From the NCBI RefSeq assembly GCF_037646705.1, contig NZ_JBBHER010000004.1:372001-436000 (forward strand): a stretch of DNA of 64,000 nucleotides. The letters run 5' to 3'. Numbering within the stretch: position 1 is the stretch's first letter; each line of letters begins with the position of its first letter. This stretch comes from Pikeienuella litoralis. GTDB taxonomy: Bacteria > Pseudomonadota > Alphaproteobacteria > Rhodobacterales > Rhodobacteraceae. Shown here piece after piece: positions 16,882 through 25,812 of this stretch. Made by a program: the position numbers and the translations under genes. A model generated the notes under the pieces. That model ran no database searches. It was not told the origin of the DNA and saw only the letters and a program-made list of their open reading frames with translations.

Positions 16882-17919
16882 ATGATCCGCGCGACCGTCT
16901 TCGCCCTTTCGCTCGCCCTCCTCGCCGCGCCGGGCCACGGCGCCGGGCTCGAGGCGTGGCTCGCCTCCATCGGCGCGGCCGAGCGGGATCTGGACGCCCG
17001 GTGCGAGGCGCTCCGCGCCGCGCCGCCGCCCGAAGGGCTGGTCTGGCTCCGGCTCGGCCCGAACGGGGTCGAGATCGTTCCGGCGGACGCGCGCGCGGCG
17101 GCGGCGGCGGCGTTCTGGGCGGAGGCCGCGCTCGGCGCGAAGGCGGCGGCGCTGGCGCTCTACGGCCAGGCCGCCGGCGCCGGGCTGGCGGGCGCGCCGG
17201 TGATGATCGAGACCGGTCCGGACGGCGTCGCCGTGCATGACGGCGGGGCGCTCCGGCTTGGCGATCCATGCGACGCGCTCCGGCGCATGGTCTCGGCCCT
17301 TGGCGGCGCGGGCGCGTCGGCCCAGCCCTTTGAAGACGCGCGGCGCAAGGCGGCGGCGCGGACGGCGCTGGCCATCGGCGGCGAGGCGGTTCTGCCGCTG
17401 GAGACGGCCCCGGCCGGCGCCTACGCGCGCGGCCCGGACGGCGTGCGGGCGCTGATCGAGGAGACCGCGAAAGGCGACGCCCTCCTCGCGCTCCGCGCGA
17501 CCGGAGACGCCGCGCCCGGAGAGGCCGAGATCCGCGTCTACGCGCCCGGCGACCGGTTCCATCCGATCGCGGCGTATCCGATCCAGATTCTGCCCGGCCC
17601 GGCCGCGCCCCCGGCGCCCCCGACAGGGACGCTCAGCCCCGGCGGCCGGATCGCCGGCGAGGTCGCGCTCGACGGCGCCGCGCGGATACCCGTGGTTGTA
17701 ACGGAACCGGGGCGCGTGGTCTTCGCCTCAGGGCCGGAGGCCGATTTCGCCGCCACTCTGGAGACGGCGGACGGGCGCGTCATCGCCGGCGACGACGATT
17801 CGGGGCGGGGTTACGGATTCTTGTTCTCGGCGGAGTTGACGCCGGGCCGGTATTTCCTATCTGTTAATCATTGCTGCGGCGGTGGCGGCGCATTCGAGGT
17901 GATCGCGTCGCCAGACTAA
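16882..17919 (+). CDS. Secreted protein with C-terminal PPC-like beta-sandwich
   Basis: I do not recognise the N-terminal part. The 345-residue protein has a signal peptide (MIRATVFALSLALLAAPGHG) and an alanine-rich helical region to about residue 150. After a proline-rich linker (PAAPPAPPTGT) comes a beta-rich C-terminal domain with the pattern of pre-peptidase C-terminal domains: ATLETADGRVIAGDDDSG followed by LTPGRYFLSV. A CC pair occurs in NHCCGGG near the end. It is probably periplasmic. It is the first plus-strand gene before the cNMP-flavoprotein gene, 105 bases away, so it may share its promoter. Confidence 0.72.
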   Translation: MIRATVFALSLALLAAPGHGAGLEAWLASIGAAERDLDARCEALRAAPPPEGLVWLRLGPNGVEIVPADARAAAAAAFWAEAALGAKAAALALYGQAAGAGLAGAPVMIETGPDGVAVHDGGALRLGDPCDALRRMVSALGGAGASAQPFEDARRKAAARTALAIGGEAVLPLETAPAGAYARGPDGVRALIEETAKGDALLALRATGDAAPGEAEIRVYAPGDRFHPIAAYPIQILPGPAAPPAPPTGTLSPGGRIAGEVALDGAARIPVVVTEPGRVVFASGPEADFAATLETADGRVIAGDDDSGRGYGFLFSAELTPGRYFLSVNHCCGGGGAFEVIASPD

Positions 17920-18024
17920 ACGCAACTCGCGCTCCCATGCATCAAATGCGTGGCGGCGGGCACGTGACGATTGACCGTCGCGCCAAAAAAAACCATCATG
18001 CGCAAGAGTTGCCGCAGGGGCATG

Positions 18025-20412
18025 ATGTCAGAGATTTACGAAATCGCCATCGTCGGTTCCGGTCCCGCGGGCGCAAGCGCCGCCGCGCGGGCGGCGAAAC
18101 TCGGCGTCAGCCACATTCTGCTGGAGCGGACGGATCACCTCTCGGACACGATCTACAAATACCAGCGCGGCAAATATGTCATGGCGACGCCGGACAACCT
18201 GCCGTTGCAATCCGATTTGCAGTTCGAGGCCGACACCCGGGAGAACATCCTCGGCTGGTGGGATCAGGGCGTCGCGGAGATCGGGGTCAACGTCAGGCTC
18301 AACGCGGAAGTGATCTCGGTTGAAGGCGAGAAGGGCGATTTCACCCTGAAGATCGCCTCCGGCGACGATGTGAAGGCGCGCCATGTCGTCCTCGCCATCG
18401 GCCTTCAGGGCAACCTCCGGAAACTCGACGCGTCGAAGATCCCGGGCGCCGACAACGGGCTGACCGATTACCAGCTCGACGACCCGAAGGAATATTTCGA
18501 CAAGGATGTGGTGGTGATCGGCGCGGGCGACGCAGCGATCGAGAACGCCGTCGCCCTCGCGCAGGCGCAGAACCGCGTCACCATCGTCAACCGCAAACGC
18601 GAGTTCTCGCGCGCCAAGTCGGGCAACATCTCGCTCATTCTGGCCGCGATCAAGGACGAGCTTCTGGAATGCGCCTATAATGCGACGCCGGTCCGGGTGG
18701 AGGAGAACGCGATCGTTCTCGACACCCCGGAAGGCGAGCGCGCCGTCGCCGCGGACCGGGTGATCGCCCGGCTCGGCGCGATGGCGCCGCGGGCCTTCGT
18801 CGAAGCCGTCGGCGGCGTCTTCGAGGAGGGCGCGGACACGCCCCGCGTCAACGAGATCTACGAGACCGACCGCCCCGGCGTCTTCATCATCGGCGCCCTT
18901 GCGGGCTATCCGCTGATCAAGCATTGCATGAACCAGGGCTACGAGGTGGTCCACACCATCGTCGGCGATCCGGTTGAAAGCATCATCCGCCAGGAGCTGG
19001 CGAAGAAATTCAACGTCGTTCCGGGCTTCACCACCGTTCAGGACATGCTGGAGCGGATCAAGGATGGCGCGCCGCTCTTCCAGGGGCTGACGCTCCTCCA
19101 GCTCTCCGAATTCCTTCTCGACGCGGAGATCCACTTCAAGAAACCCGGCGACGCCTTCATGGAGAAGGGCAAGGCCGGCGACAGCCTCTTCGTCATCCAT
19201 GAGGGCGCCGTCGAAATTCCGGTGACGCCGGAGAGGGTGTTTCATCTCGGCCAGGGCGAGTTCTTCGGCGAGATGGGCCTGATCATGGGGCGCCGGCGGA
19301 CCGCGACGGTTCTCGCGGACCCGAACGGCTCCGGCGCGGTCGCGATCGAGATTCCGCGCACCGCCGCGCTGAAGCTGATCGCCTCCTCGCCGGTCGCGCG
19401 GCGGGTGATGGACGAGATCACGATCCTCCGGCAATTGCAGACCTTCCTCTCGCCGGGCCTCACGCTCGACGACCTTTCCGAGCTGATCGCCGCCGCGAAA
19501 CACAGGCGCTACGCCCGCGGCGAGGCGCTGATCGAGGAGGGCGACGAGAGCGACGCGATCCACATCATCCGCACCGGCTCCGCGACCGTGACCCGGAAGA
19601 TCGGCGATTCCGACGTGGTGCTCGCCTATGTGCCCGCCGGCCAGTTCGTCGGCGAGATGGCGCTGCTCTTTCATCAGACCCGTTCCGCCACCGTTCGCGC
19701 CACCGTGCCGGTGGAGACGATCGAGCTCGACGGCGCGCTCTTTCGCGCGCTTCTGGATCAGAAGCCGAAGCTGCGCGCCATCGTCGACAGGGTCGCGCGC
19801 GAGCGGGCGGAGCAGAACCAGAAGGCCGTCAACGACGAGGGCAGCCGCAGGATCGATTTCCTGGTCTCGGTCGGGCTCGGCGAGGCGATGAACGCCATCG
19901 TCATCGACGAAAGCCTCTGCATCCGCTGCGATTATTGCGAGAAGGCCTGCGCCGAGACCCATGACGGCGTCTCCCGGCTCGACCGCGCGGCGGGGCCGAC
20001 CTACGCCAACATCCACGTCCCGATCTCCTGCCGCCACTGCGAGCAGCCCCATTGCATGGACGATTGCCCGCCAAACGCGCTCCAGCGCGACCCGGACGGC
20101 GCGGTCTACATCAACGAGACCTGCATCGGCTGCGGCAACTGCGTCCGCAACTGCCCGTACGACGCGATCCACATGAGCGCTCTGCCGGCGCCGAAGAGCG
20201 GGCTTTTCTCCTGGCTGCTCTTCGGCGGCGCCTACGGGCCCGGAGAAGCGCCGGCGCCTGTGAAATCCAAGGAAAACAAATACCTGGCCCGGAAATGCGA
20301 CCTTTGTCGCGAGATCGGCGGGGATCCCGCCTGCATCAAGGCCTGCCCGACCGGCGCGGTGATCCGCGTCGGCCCGGAGGAGTTGTTCCGCCGCATCCGG
20401 GAAAGCGCCTGA
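18025..20412 (+). CDS. FAD/NAD(P)H oxidoreductase fused to two cNMP-binding domains and a four-cluster ferredoxin domain
   Basis: Domains in order. Residues 1-~320 are a two-dinucleotide-fold flavoprotein: GSGPAG at 11-16 for FAD and IGAGDAAIENA near 163-173 for NAD(P)H. No redox CxxC of thioredoxin reductase is present. Residues ~350-475 are a first cNMP domain with FGEMGLIMGRRRTAT. Residues ~485-600 are a second with VGEMALLFHQTRSAT. Residues ~630-795 are a ferredoxin region with four Cys groups (CIRCDYCEKAC, CRHCEQPHCMDDC, CIGCGNCVRNC, CDLC...CIKAC), enough for four [4Fe-4S] clusters, as in HybA/DmsB-type electron-transfer subunits. There is no signal peptide, so it is cytoplasmic. ATG 18025 has AGGGG four bases upstream. 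The protein is 795 residues. Its stop overlaps the next start by one base. Likely role: NAD(P)H to membrane electron transfer gated by a cyclic nucleotide. Confidence 0.88.
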   Translation: MSEIYEIAIVGSGPAGASAAARAAKLGVSHILLERTDHLSDTIYKYQRGKYVMATPDNLPLQSDLQFEADTRENILGWWDQGVAEIGVNVRLNAEVISVEGEKGDFTLKIASGDDVKARHVVLAIGLQGNLRKLDASKIPGADNGLTDYQLDDPKEYFDKDVVVIGAGDAAIENAVALAQAQNRVTIVNRKREFSRAKSGNISLILAAIKDELLECAYNATPVRVEENAIVLDTPEGERAVAADRVIARLGAMAPRAFVEAVGGVFEEGADTPRVNEIYETDRPGVFIIGALAGYPLIKHCMNQGYEVVHTIVGDPVESIIRQELAKKFNVVPGFTTVQDMLERIKDGAPLFQGLTLLQLSEFLLDAEIHFKKPGDAFMEKGKAGDSLFVIHEGAVEIPVTPERVFHLGQGEFFGEMGLIMGRRRTATVLADPNGSGAVAIEIPRTAALKLIASSPVARRVMDEITILRQLQTFLSPGLTLDDLSELIAAAKHRRYARGEALIEEGDESDAIHIIRTGSATVTRKIGDSDVVLAYVPAGQFVGEMALLFHQTRSATVRATVPVETIELDGALFRALLDQKPKLRAIVDRVARERAEQNQKAVNDEGSRRIDFLVSVGLGEAMNAIVIDESLCIRCDYCEKACAETHDGVSRLDRAAGPTYANIHVPISCRHCEQPHCMDDCPPNALQRDPDGAVYINETCIGCGNCVRNCPYDAIHMSALPAPKSGLFSWLLFGGAYGPGEAPAPVKSKENKYLARKCDLCREIGGDPACIKACPTGAVIRVGPEELFRRIRESA

Positions 20413-21251
20413 TGGCCGCGCATGTCTCGTTTCTGGCCTATGAGCGCTTCAGATGGGTCAAGCGCTCGGCGTGGCTCTGCCTGATCTCCATCGTCATCTA
20501 CTCGGCCTATTCCCCGGTCGGAGGGCGCAACGGCGGCACCTGGGTCGGCTATGGCCTCGGCGGGATCGCGCTGCTGCTGATCCTCTGGCTGGCCTGGCTC
20601 GGGGTGAAGAAGCGCCGCTTCTCCCCCGGGGCGTACAGCATTCGGGGCTGGACCTCGGCGCATGTCTATCTCGGGCTCTCGCTGACCATCATCGCCACGC
20701 TGCACACCGGGTTCGAGTTCGGCTGGAACGTGCACACGCTCGCCTACGCCCTTATGATGGCGGTCATTATTTCCGGCGCGTTCGGGATATTCGCCTATCT
20801 CCGCTACCCGCGCGCCATGTCGGAGAACATGGCCGGGCGCTCCTCCGCCCTTCTCCGTCAGGAGCTGGCGGAGCTCGACACCCGCATCGCGCGGCTGGCG
20901 CAGCGCCTGCCCGACAGTTTCGCGGAGGCGGCGCGGCTCAGCCTGGAGCAGACGCGGATCGGCGGCGGGTTTTTCCGCCTTCTGAGCGGCTCCAGCGCCG
21001 GGTGCGGGTCGGCGGCGGCGCGCGACGCGGCGCGCGCGGAGGCCGAAGCGCTCACCCGCGCCGATCAGCAGGCGAGCGCGACCGAGATGCTCTCCGCCCT
21101 CAGCCGAAAGGCCGAGGTGGCGGCGCGGCTCCGACTGGACCTGTCCTACAAGGCGATGATGGACATTTGGCTCTGGTTCCATGTGCCGCTGACGCTCGGG
21201 CTGATCGCAGCGCTCGTCGCGCATGTCCTCATCGTCTTCTTCTACTGGTGA
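20412..21251 (+). CDS. Membrane protein with two His-X13-His helices, probable diheme b-type cytochrome
   Basis: The 279-residue protein has hydrophobic segments near 20-38, 45-65, 84-100, 107-130 and 253-277. Two of them each carry a histidine pair 14 residues apart, H84/H98 and H257/H271. This is the arrangement that binds two stacked b hemes in ferric-reductase/NOX-type membrane domains. Between the helices lies a 120-residue charged, helical, probably cytoplasmic insert (140-245). It overlaps the flavoprotein gene by one base (TGATG) and lies 10 bases before the FHA-decaheme gene. It is therefore the natural quinol-independent or quinol-linked membrane relay between the cytoplasmic iron-sulfur domain and the exported hemes. 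No close family is recognised. Confidence 0.78.
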   Translation: MAAHVSFLAYERFRWVKRSAWLCLISIVIYSAYSPVGGRNGGTWVGYGLGGIALLLILWLAWLGVKKRRFSPGAYSIRGWTSAHVYLGLSLTIIATLHTGFEFGWNVHTLAYALMMAVIISGAFGIFAYLRYPRAMSENMAGRSSALLRQELAELDTRIARLAQRLPDSFAEAARLSLEQTRIGGGFFRLLSGSSAGCGSAAARDAARAEAEALTRADQQASATEMLSALSRKAEVAARLRLDLSYKAMMDIWLWFHVPLTLGLIAALVAHVLIVFFYW

Positions 21252-21261
21252 GGCACCGCTG

Positions 21262-23136
21262 ATGCGTCTTTCACTCATCACGCTGAAGCGTCGCCCCGAC
21301 AGCGACGAGATCTCGCGCCGCGAGACTCTTCTGACCGCCGAGGAGTTCCGCGTCGGCCGCGGCTCGGACATGGACATCAACCTGCCGGACGTCGCCATCG
21401 CCTATCACCACGCGACGCTGAGCGCCGGCGCGGAGGGCCTGGTCCTCACCGGCGTCGGCGGCGCGCTGATCGAGGCGGGCGGCGATCTGGTCGAAAGCGT
21501 CGCGCTCCGCCCCGGCGCCGTCTGCCGGATCGGCGCGTTCGAGATCGGCTGCGAGGCCGCGCCGGAGCACGCCGACCACGCGATCACGCTCACCCGCCGG
21601 GAGGAGGCGCCGCGCGGCGCCGCAGCGCCGCAGCGCATCGTCGAGACATTGCCGTCGCGCCGCCGGCTCTCCTGGATCCTGGCGCTCGCGGTCCTTTTGG
21701 TCTTCGTCGCCTGGCCGCTGAGCTTCATCCTGCAGCGCACCGCGCCGGACCCCGCCGCGACGGTGGTGACCGCGATGGTCCCGCCGGCGCCGGAGCCGGG
21801 CCAGATCGAGACGCTGGTCGCCTTCGGGACCAGCCTCGCCGAGGGGACGCCGCGCCCCGAAGCGCCCAGGTTCACGCCGATGGAGAGCGCCTGGCTCTCC
21901 GGCCCGCTCAGCAACGTCCACGCCAATCTCGGCGAGGATTGCGGCGCCTGCCATCTTCGCCCCTTCGAGATGACGACCAACGCCGCCTGCCTCGCCTGCC
22001 ACGCGGACACGGCGAGCCATTTCGACGTCGCCAGCCATGCGGACGCGGCCGGCGATCCGGCGCTGGCGCGCTGCGCCGCCTGCCACAAGGAGCACCAGGG
22101 AGGCGAGCATCCGGTCGAGCGGGCGTCCTCGGTCTGCACCGATTGCCACGCCGATCTGAAGGCCGTCGCAGCCTCGACCACGCTCTTCAACGTCTCCGAT
22201 TTCGCGGACGAGCATCCGCAGTTCCGCCCCACGCTGGTCACCGGCGTCGCCTCCACCGAGGATGGCGCGCTGAAGCCGACGGTGGCGCGCGCCCCGCTCG
22301 ACCCGCGCTATCCGCTCACGGAGGAATCGGGGCTGAAATTCCCGCATGACGTTCACCTGAACAAGGACGGCGTGCGCGGGCTCGGCCGGGTCTCGGACAA
22401 GATCTGGGATCTCACCTGCCAGAGCTGCCATCTCCCGCAGGCGGACGGCGCGCTGATGCGGCCGGTCGAGATGGAGCGCGATTGCGGCTATTGCCACGAA
22501 CTGGTGTTCCAGCCCGAGAATTTCAGCGTCCTTCGGGAGCTTCCGCACGCGAAGGCCGCCGAAGTGCAGGAGATCGTGCATGATTATTACGCCGCCCGGG
22601 CGCTCGAAGGCGGGGTGACCGCGCCGGGCGCGCCCGCGAGCGTGCGCCGCCGCCCCGGAACGCCGCTCGGCCTCGCCGGCCGCGAGGAAGGGCTCGCCTG
22701 GGCGAGCGCTCAGGCGGAGCTCGAACTGAAGCGGATCATGGAGGTGAGCCTCTGCGGCGACTGTCACGTCGCGGAGGCGGCGGCCGAGCCCGACGATCGC
22801 GGGCGCACGGTCTGGAAGGTGCAGGGCGCGCTCCTGCAACGGCATTGGATGCCGAAATCCTCCTTCAACCACAAGCCGCATTTCGCGATGGACTGCGTCT
22901 CCTGCCACGCCGCGACGACCTCGAAGGCCAGCACCGACGTGCTGATGCCGCCGATCGAGGACTGCCGCGCCTGCCATAAGGGCGAGAACGCGGGCGCCTC
23001 CGCATCGTCGGAATGTCTCGCGTGCCACGAGTTCCATATCGACGACTACGCGCCGATGTCGCCGCCGCATGGCGCGGCGATGGCGGCTCAGCGGGAGAGG
23101 GCCGAGAAATCCACCGTAGAGCGCGCCACGCGATAG
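21262..23136 (+). CDS. FHA domain - transmembrane helix - decaheme c-type cytochrome fusion
   Basis: Residues 1-~110 are an FHA-like fold: RVGRGSDMDINLP at 30-42 contains the conserved GR, followed by YHHATL at 48-53 where FHA domains have S..H. The usual serine is not present, so phosphothreonine binding is uncertain. One transmembrane helix lies at about 136-157. The rest holds ten CxxCH motifs: CGACH, CLACH, CAACH, CTDCH, CQSCH, CGYCH, CGDCH, CVSCH, CRACH and CLACH, as expected for a periplasmic cytochrome c3-like decaheme. There is no cleavable signal peptide, so the internal helix must serve as the anchor, with FHA inside and hemes outside. The start is ATG 21262, 10 bases after the b-cytochrome. 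The protein is 624 residues. Confidence 0.9.
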   Translation: MRLSLITLKRRPDSDEISRRETLLTAEEFRVGRGSDMDINLPDVAIAYHHATLSAGAEGLVLTGVGGALIEAGGDLVESVALRPGAVCRIGAFEIGCEAAPEHADHAITLTRREEAPRGAAAPQRIVETLPSRRRLSWILALAVLLVFVAWPLSFILQRTAPDPAATVVTAMVPPAPEPGQIETLVAFGTSLAEGTPRPEAPRFTPMESAWLSGPLSNVHANLGEDCGACHLRPFEMTTNAACLACHADTASHFDVASHADAAGDPALARCAACHKEHQGGEHPVERASSVCTDCHADLKAVAASTTLFNVSDFADEHPQFRPTLVTGVASTEDGALKPTVARAPLDPRYPLTEESGLKFPHDVHLNKDGVRGLGRVSDKIWDLTCQSCHLPQADGALMRPVEMERDCGYCHELVFQPENFSVLRELPHAKAAEVQEIVHDYYAARALEGGVTAPGAPASVRRRPGTPLGLAGREEGLAWASAQAELELKRIMEVSLCGDCHVAEAAAEPDDRGRTVWKVQGALLQRHWMPKSSFNHKPHFAMDCVSCHAATTSKASTDVLMPPIEDCRACHKGENAGASASSECLACHEFHIDDYAPMSPPHGAAMAAQRERAEKSTVERATR

Positions 23137-23148
23137 AGGCCGCGCCCC

Positions 23149-23158
23149 GGGGGGGGGG
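23149..23158 (+). repeat. Ten-base poly-G tract between genes
   Basis: A run of ten G bases follows CCCC, 12 bases after the decaheme stop codon and 38 bases before the next start. Such tracts can change length by slipped-strand mispairing and also form stable RNA structures. Here it lies within an operon leader segment, not in a coding frame. Confidence 0.9.
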
Positions 23159-23196
23159 AAGAAAAGCGCGTCACGCGCGCGAAGAGGGAGAACCCA

Positions 23197-23613
23197 ATGC
23201 TGCTTCGATCAGGCCTCGCGATCGTGCTGATGGCCGCCGCCCTGCCGGCGCATGCGGCGGAGCGGCTGAGCGAATCCGGCGTCCGCCTGCCCGCCGTCAG
23301 CTTCGCCCCCGGCGGCGCGCTCGAGGCGCGGATCGACGCCGCCGGCGACGAGGTGCTCTCGGTTCACGCCATCCTGCGCCCGGCCTCCTCCAATCAGACA
23401 TGGATGCGCGATCGGGACGGGTTCTGGGCCGAGTGGAACGGCGACCCGGCCGCGCTTTTCCCCAGCGCCGCCCGCCGCGAAGGCGGCGATCTCGTGTTCA
23501 AGATCTTCACCTCGCCCCCCGACGGCGTCGGCGCGATGACCATCACCCTCGCCTACCGGACCCCTGAAGGGCTGAAATACGGCTGGTTCGACGCAGCGGA
23601 GCGCAGCGAATGA
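23197..23613 (+). CDS. Small secreted protein of unknown function
   Basis: The 138-residue protein has a signal peptide (LAIVLMAAALPAHAAE). The mature part is beta-rich, with a tryptophan-containing central segment (NQTWMRDRDGFWAEWNGD) and no cysteines or heme motifs. GAGGGAGAA precedes the start. The gene overlaps the following lipoprotein gene by 4 bases (ATGA), so the two are likely made together. I do not recognise the family. Its location between two electron-transfer genes suggests an accessory periplasmic subunit. Confidence 0.72.
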   Translation: MLLRSGLAIVLMAAALPAHAAERLSESGVRLPAVSFAPGGALEARIDAAGDEVLSVHAILRPASSNQTWMRDRDGFWAEWNGDPAALFPSAARREGGDLVFKIFTSPPDGVGAMTITLAYRTPEGLKYGWFDAAERSE

Positions 23614-25787
23614 AATCCCTCTCCAGAGTCTTCCGTTACGCATTCGCCGCCGCGCTGACCGCGGGGCTTCTCGTCGGTTGCGGCGGCTCGGAGACCGGCA
23701 GCGACGATGGCGCGACCCCGGCGCCCGGCACCAAATTCACCGGGCGGATCGACTTTCCCCCGCTCATGAACCTGACCAGCGCCGACGTGCAGCGGGTCAT
23801 CGCCCAGGCGGTGAACGAAGCGGACGCCCAGGGCGCGCCCGCGACGATCGCGGTGGTGGACCGGGTCGGCAACGTGCTCGCCGTCTTCGCGATGAACGGC
23901 GCGCCGACCACGCTCTCGGCCATCGCGGAGGTCCCGCGCACGATCTCTCAGGGGCCGCTGTCCGGCACGCGCCTCACCGGCGCGAAGGGCTCCGGCCTCG
24001 ACGGGCTGAACATCCCCGGCGCCGCCGCCGTCGGCGCCATCGCCAAGGCGGTGACCGGGGCCTATCTCTCGTCCAGCGGCAACGCCTTCACGACCCGCAC
24101 CGCCAGCCAGATCGTGCAGGAGAACTTCAACCCCGGAGAGACGTTCCAGCCCGGCGGCCCGCTTTTCGGCGTGCAGTTCAGCCAGTTGCCCTGCTCCGAC
24201 CTCTCGACCCGCTTCGCCAGCGACAACGGCGCCGGCGCCATCGTCGGCTCCACCGTCGGGCCGCGCCGCTCCCCGCTCGGCCTCGCCGCCGACCCGGGCG
24301 GGATGCCGCTTTACAAGAACGGCGTCCTCGTCGGCGGCGTCGGCGTGATCGCGGACGGCGTCTACGGGCTGGACCTGTCCGTCACCGACATCGATTCCGA
24401 CGACGACATGCGCGATGAGCTGATCGCCCTCGCCGCGACGTCCGGCTTCGAGCCGCCGGAGCGGATCAAGGCGTTCAACATCACGCTGGAGGGCAACACC
24501 CTTCGCTACACCGACACCACCGACGACACCGACCGGCTTCGGGCCAACCCCGCCGCCGCGCCCAGCTTCGGCGCGATCCTCGGCTCGGCCGGCGCGCTGG
24601 TCCCGGTGACCGGCTATTACCGCACGCCGACCGGCGGCGCCGCCGACGTTCTGCCCGGAACCCAGTACGGGACGCCGGCGTCCGGCGTCATGCCCGCGTC
24701 CGACCTGCCGGGCGGCGGGCCGTATCAGAACCCCAACGCCTTCGTTCTGGTGAACGCCGCCGGCGCGCCGCGCTTTCCGCCGAAGGCCGGATCCGACGCG
24801 CCGGGGGGCGACCCGGCCAAGGCGCTGAAACGCGCCGAGGTGATCCGGCTGGTCGACGAGGCGCTCGGCGCCGCGCTCGCCGGGCGCGCCCAGATCAGGA
24901 AGCCCCTGAACAGCCGCATTCAGGTCTCCGTCTCGATCGTCGACACCAATGGAGAGATCCTCGCCGTCGCGCGGACGCCGGACGGCCCGATCTTCGGCAC
25001 CGACGTCTCGCTCCAGAAGGCGCGCACCGCGATGTTCTTCTCGTCCCGCACCGCGGGGGCGGAGCTGAACGCGGTCGGCGGCGCGGTCGTGCAGGTGCCG
25101 GACCCGCTGAACGGCGGCGCGCCGCAGGCGGTCACGATCCCGCCGCTTTCCGACTATGTCCGCGCCATGCGCCGCTTCGTCGCCCCCGACGCGCTGACCG
25201 GCAAGAACGCCTTCTCCGACCGCGGCAACGGCAATCTCGCGCGCCCGTTCTACCCCGACGGCGTGCAGCGCCAGCAGAACGGGACCCTCTCGCCGCACGG
25301 GCCGCTCTCGCGCCCGTTCAACTCCGCCGACCCGACCGAGAACTGGTCCCCCTTCTCGACCGGGATCCAGTTCGACCTGATCGGCGGAAACATCCTTGAG
25401 CACGTGTTCTACATTCTCGGCCTCGGCCAGGACACGGCGGTCGGCTGCTCCGGTCTCGCGCCGCGCGACGGGCTGGTCTTTCCGCGCCCGCCCCTTGCGA
25501 ACGGCGCGCAGATCTTCGCCGGCTCGGTCCCGATCTATCGGGGCGGCGTTCTGATCGGCGGGATCGGCGTCTCCGGCGACGGCATCGAGCAGGACGACAT
25601 GGTCTCCGCGCTCAGCCTTCGCCGCGCCGGCCTCGCGCTTGGCGGCGGGCTCGGCCATGCGCCGGAGGCGGTCCGCTCGGACACGCTGATCCCCCGGGAA
25701 GGAAACGGCAACCGGCTCCGCTACGTCTCCTGCCCGCCCGGCCCGTTCATCAACAGCAATGTCCAGAATCCCTGCCGTGTGCTCTGA
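23610..25787 (+). CDS. Lipoprotein with two HbpS/GlcG-like (heme-binding) domains
   Basis: The 725-residue protein has a lipoprotein signal with lipobox LVGC (cysteine 24), then a low-complexity linker. Two segments show the HbpS/GlcG pattern of a strand with a central acidic Gly-turn: IAVVDRVGNVLAVF near 71-84 and VSIVDTNGEILAVARTPDG near 440-458. Each is followed by a late motif of the type PLYKNGVLVGGVGVIADG (first copy) and PIYRGGVLIGGIGVSGDG (second copy). The duplication suggests internal repeat of the whole domain. Members of this family bind heme or small molecules. Aspartate +2 is not seen after the lipid cysteine, so outer-membrane sorting is likely. It overlaps the upstream gene and precedes a predicted outer-membrane barrel. 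Confidence 0.8.
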   Translation: MKSLSRVFRYAFAAALTAGLLVGCGGSETGSDDGATPAPGTKFTGRIDFPPLMNLTSADVQRVIAQAVNEADAQGAPATIAVVDRVGNVLAVFAMNGAPTTLSAIAEVPRTISQGPLSGTRLTGAKGSGLDGLNIPGAAAVGAIAKAVTGAYLSSSGNAFTTRTASQIVQENFNPGETFQPGGPLFGVQFSQLPCSDLSTRFASDNGAGAIVGSTVGPRRSPLGLAADPGGMPLYKNGVLVGGVGVIADGVYGLDLSVTDIDSDDDMRDELIALAATSGFEPPERIKAFNITLEGNTLRYTDTTDDTDRLRANPAAAPSFGAILGSAGALVPVTGYYRTPTGGAADVLPGTQYGTPASGVMPASDLPGGGPYQNPNAFVLVNAAGAPRFPPKAGSDAPGGDPAKALKRAEVIRLVDEALGAALAGRAQIRKPLNSRIQVSVSIVDTNGEILAVARTPDGPIFGTDVSLQKARTAMFFSSRTAGAELNAVGGAVVQVPDPLNGGAPQAVTIPPLSDYVRAMRRFVAPDALTGKNAFSDRGNGNLARPFYPDGVQRQQNGTLSPHGPLSRPFNSADPTENWSPFSTGIQFDLIGGNILEHVFYILGLGQDTAVGCSGLAPRDGLVFPRPPLANGAQIFAGSVPIYRGGVLIGGIGVSGDGIEQDDMVSALSLRRAGLALGGGLGHAPEAVRSDTLIPREGNGNRLRYVSCPPGPFINSNVQNPCRVL

Positions 25788-25812
25788 GAACGACATTCGA
25801 AGGAGCGAAGAG

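Noticed and set aside
18025..20412. Thioredoxin reductase annotation for the flavoprotein
   Set aside because: The redox-active CxxC of thioredoxin reductases is absent from the NAD(P)H domain.
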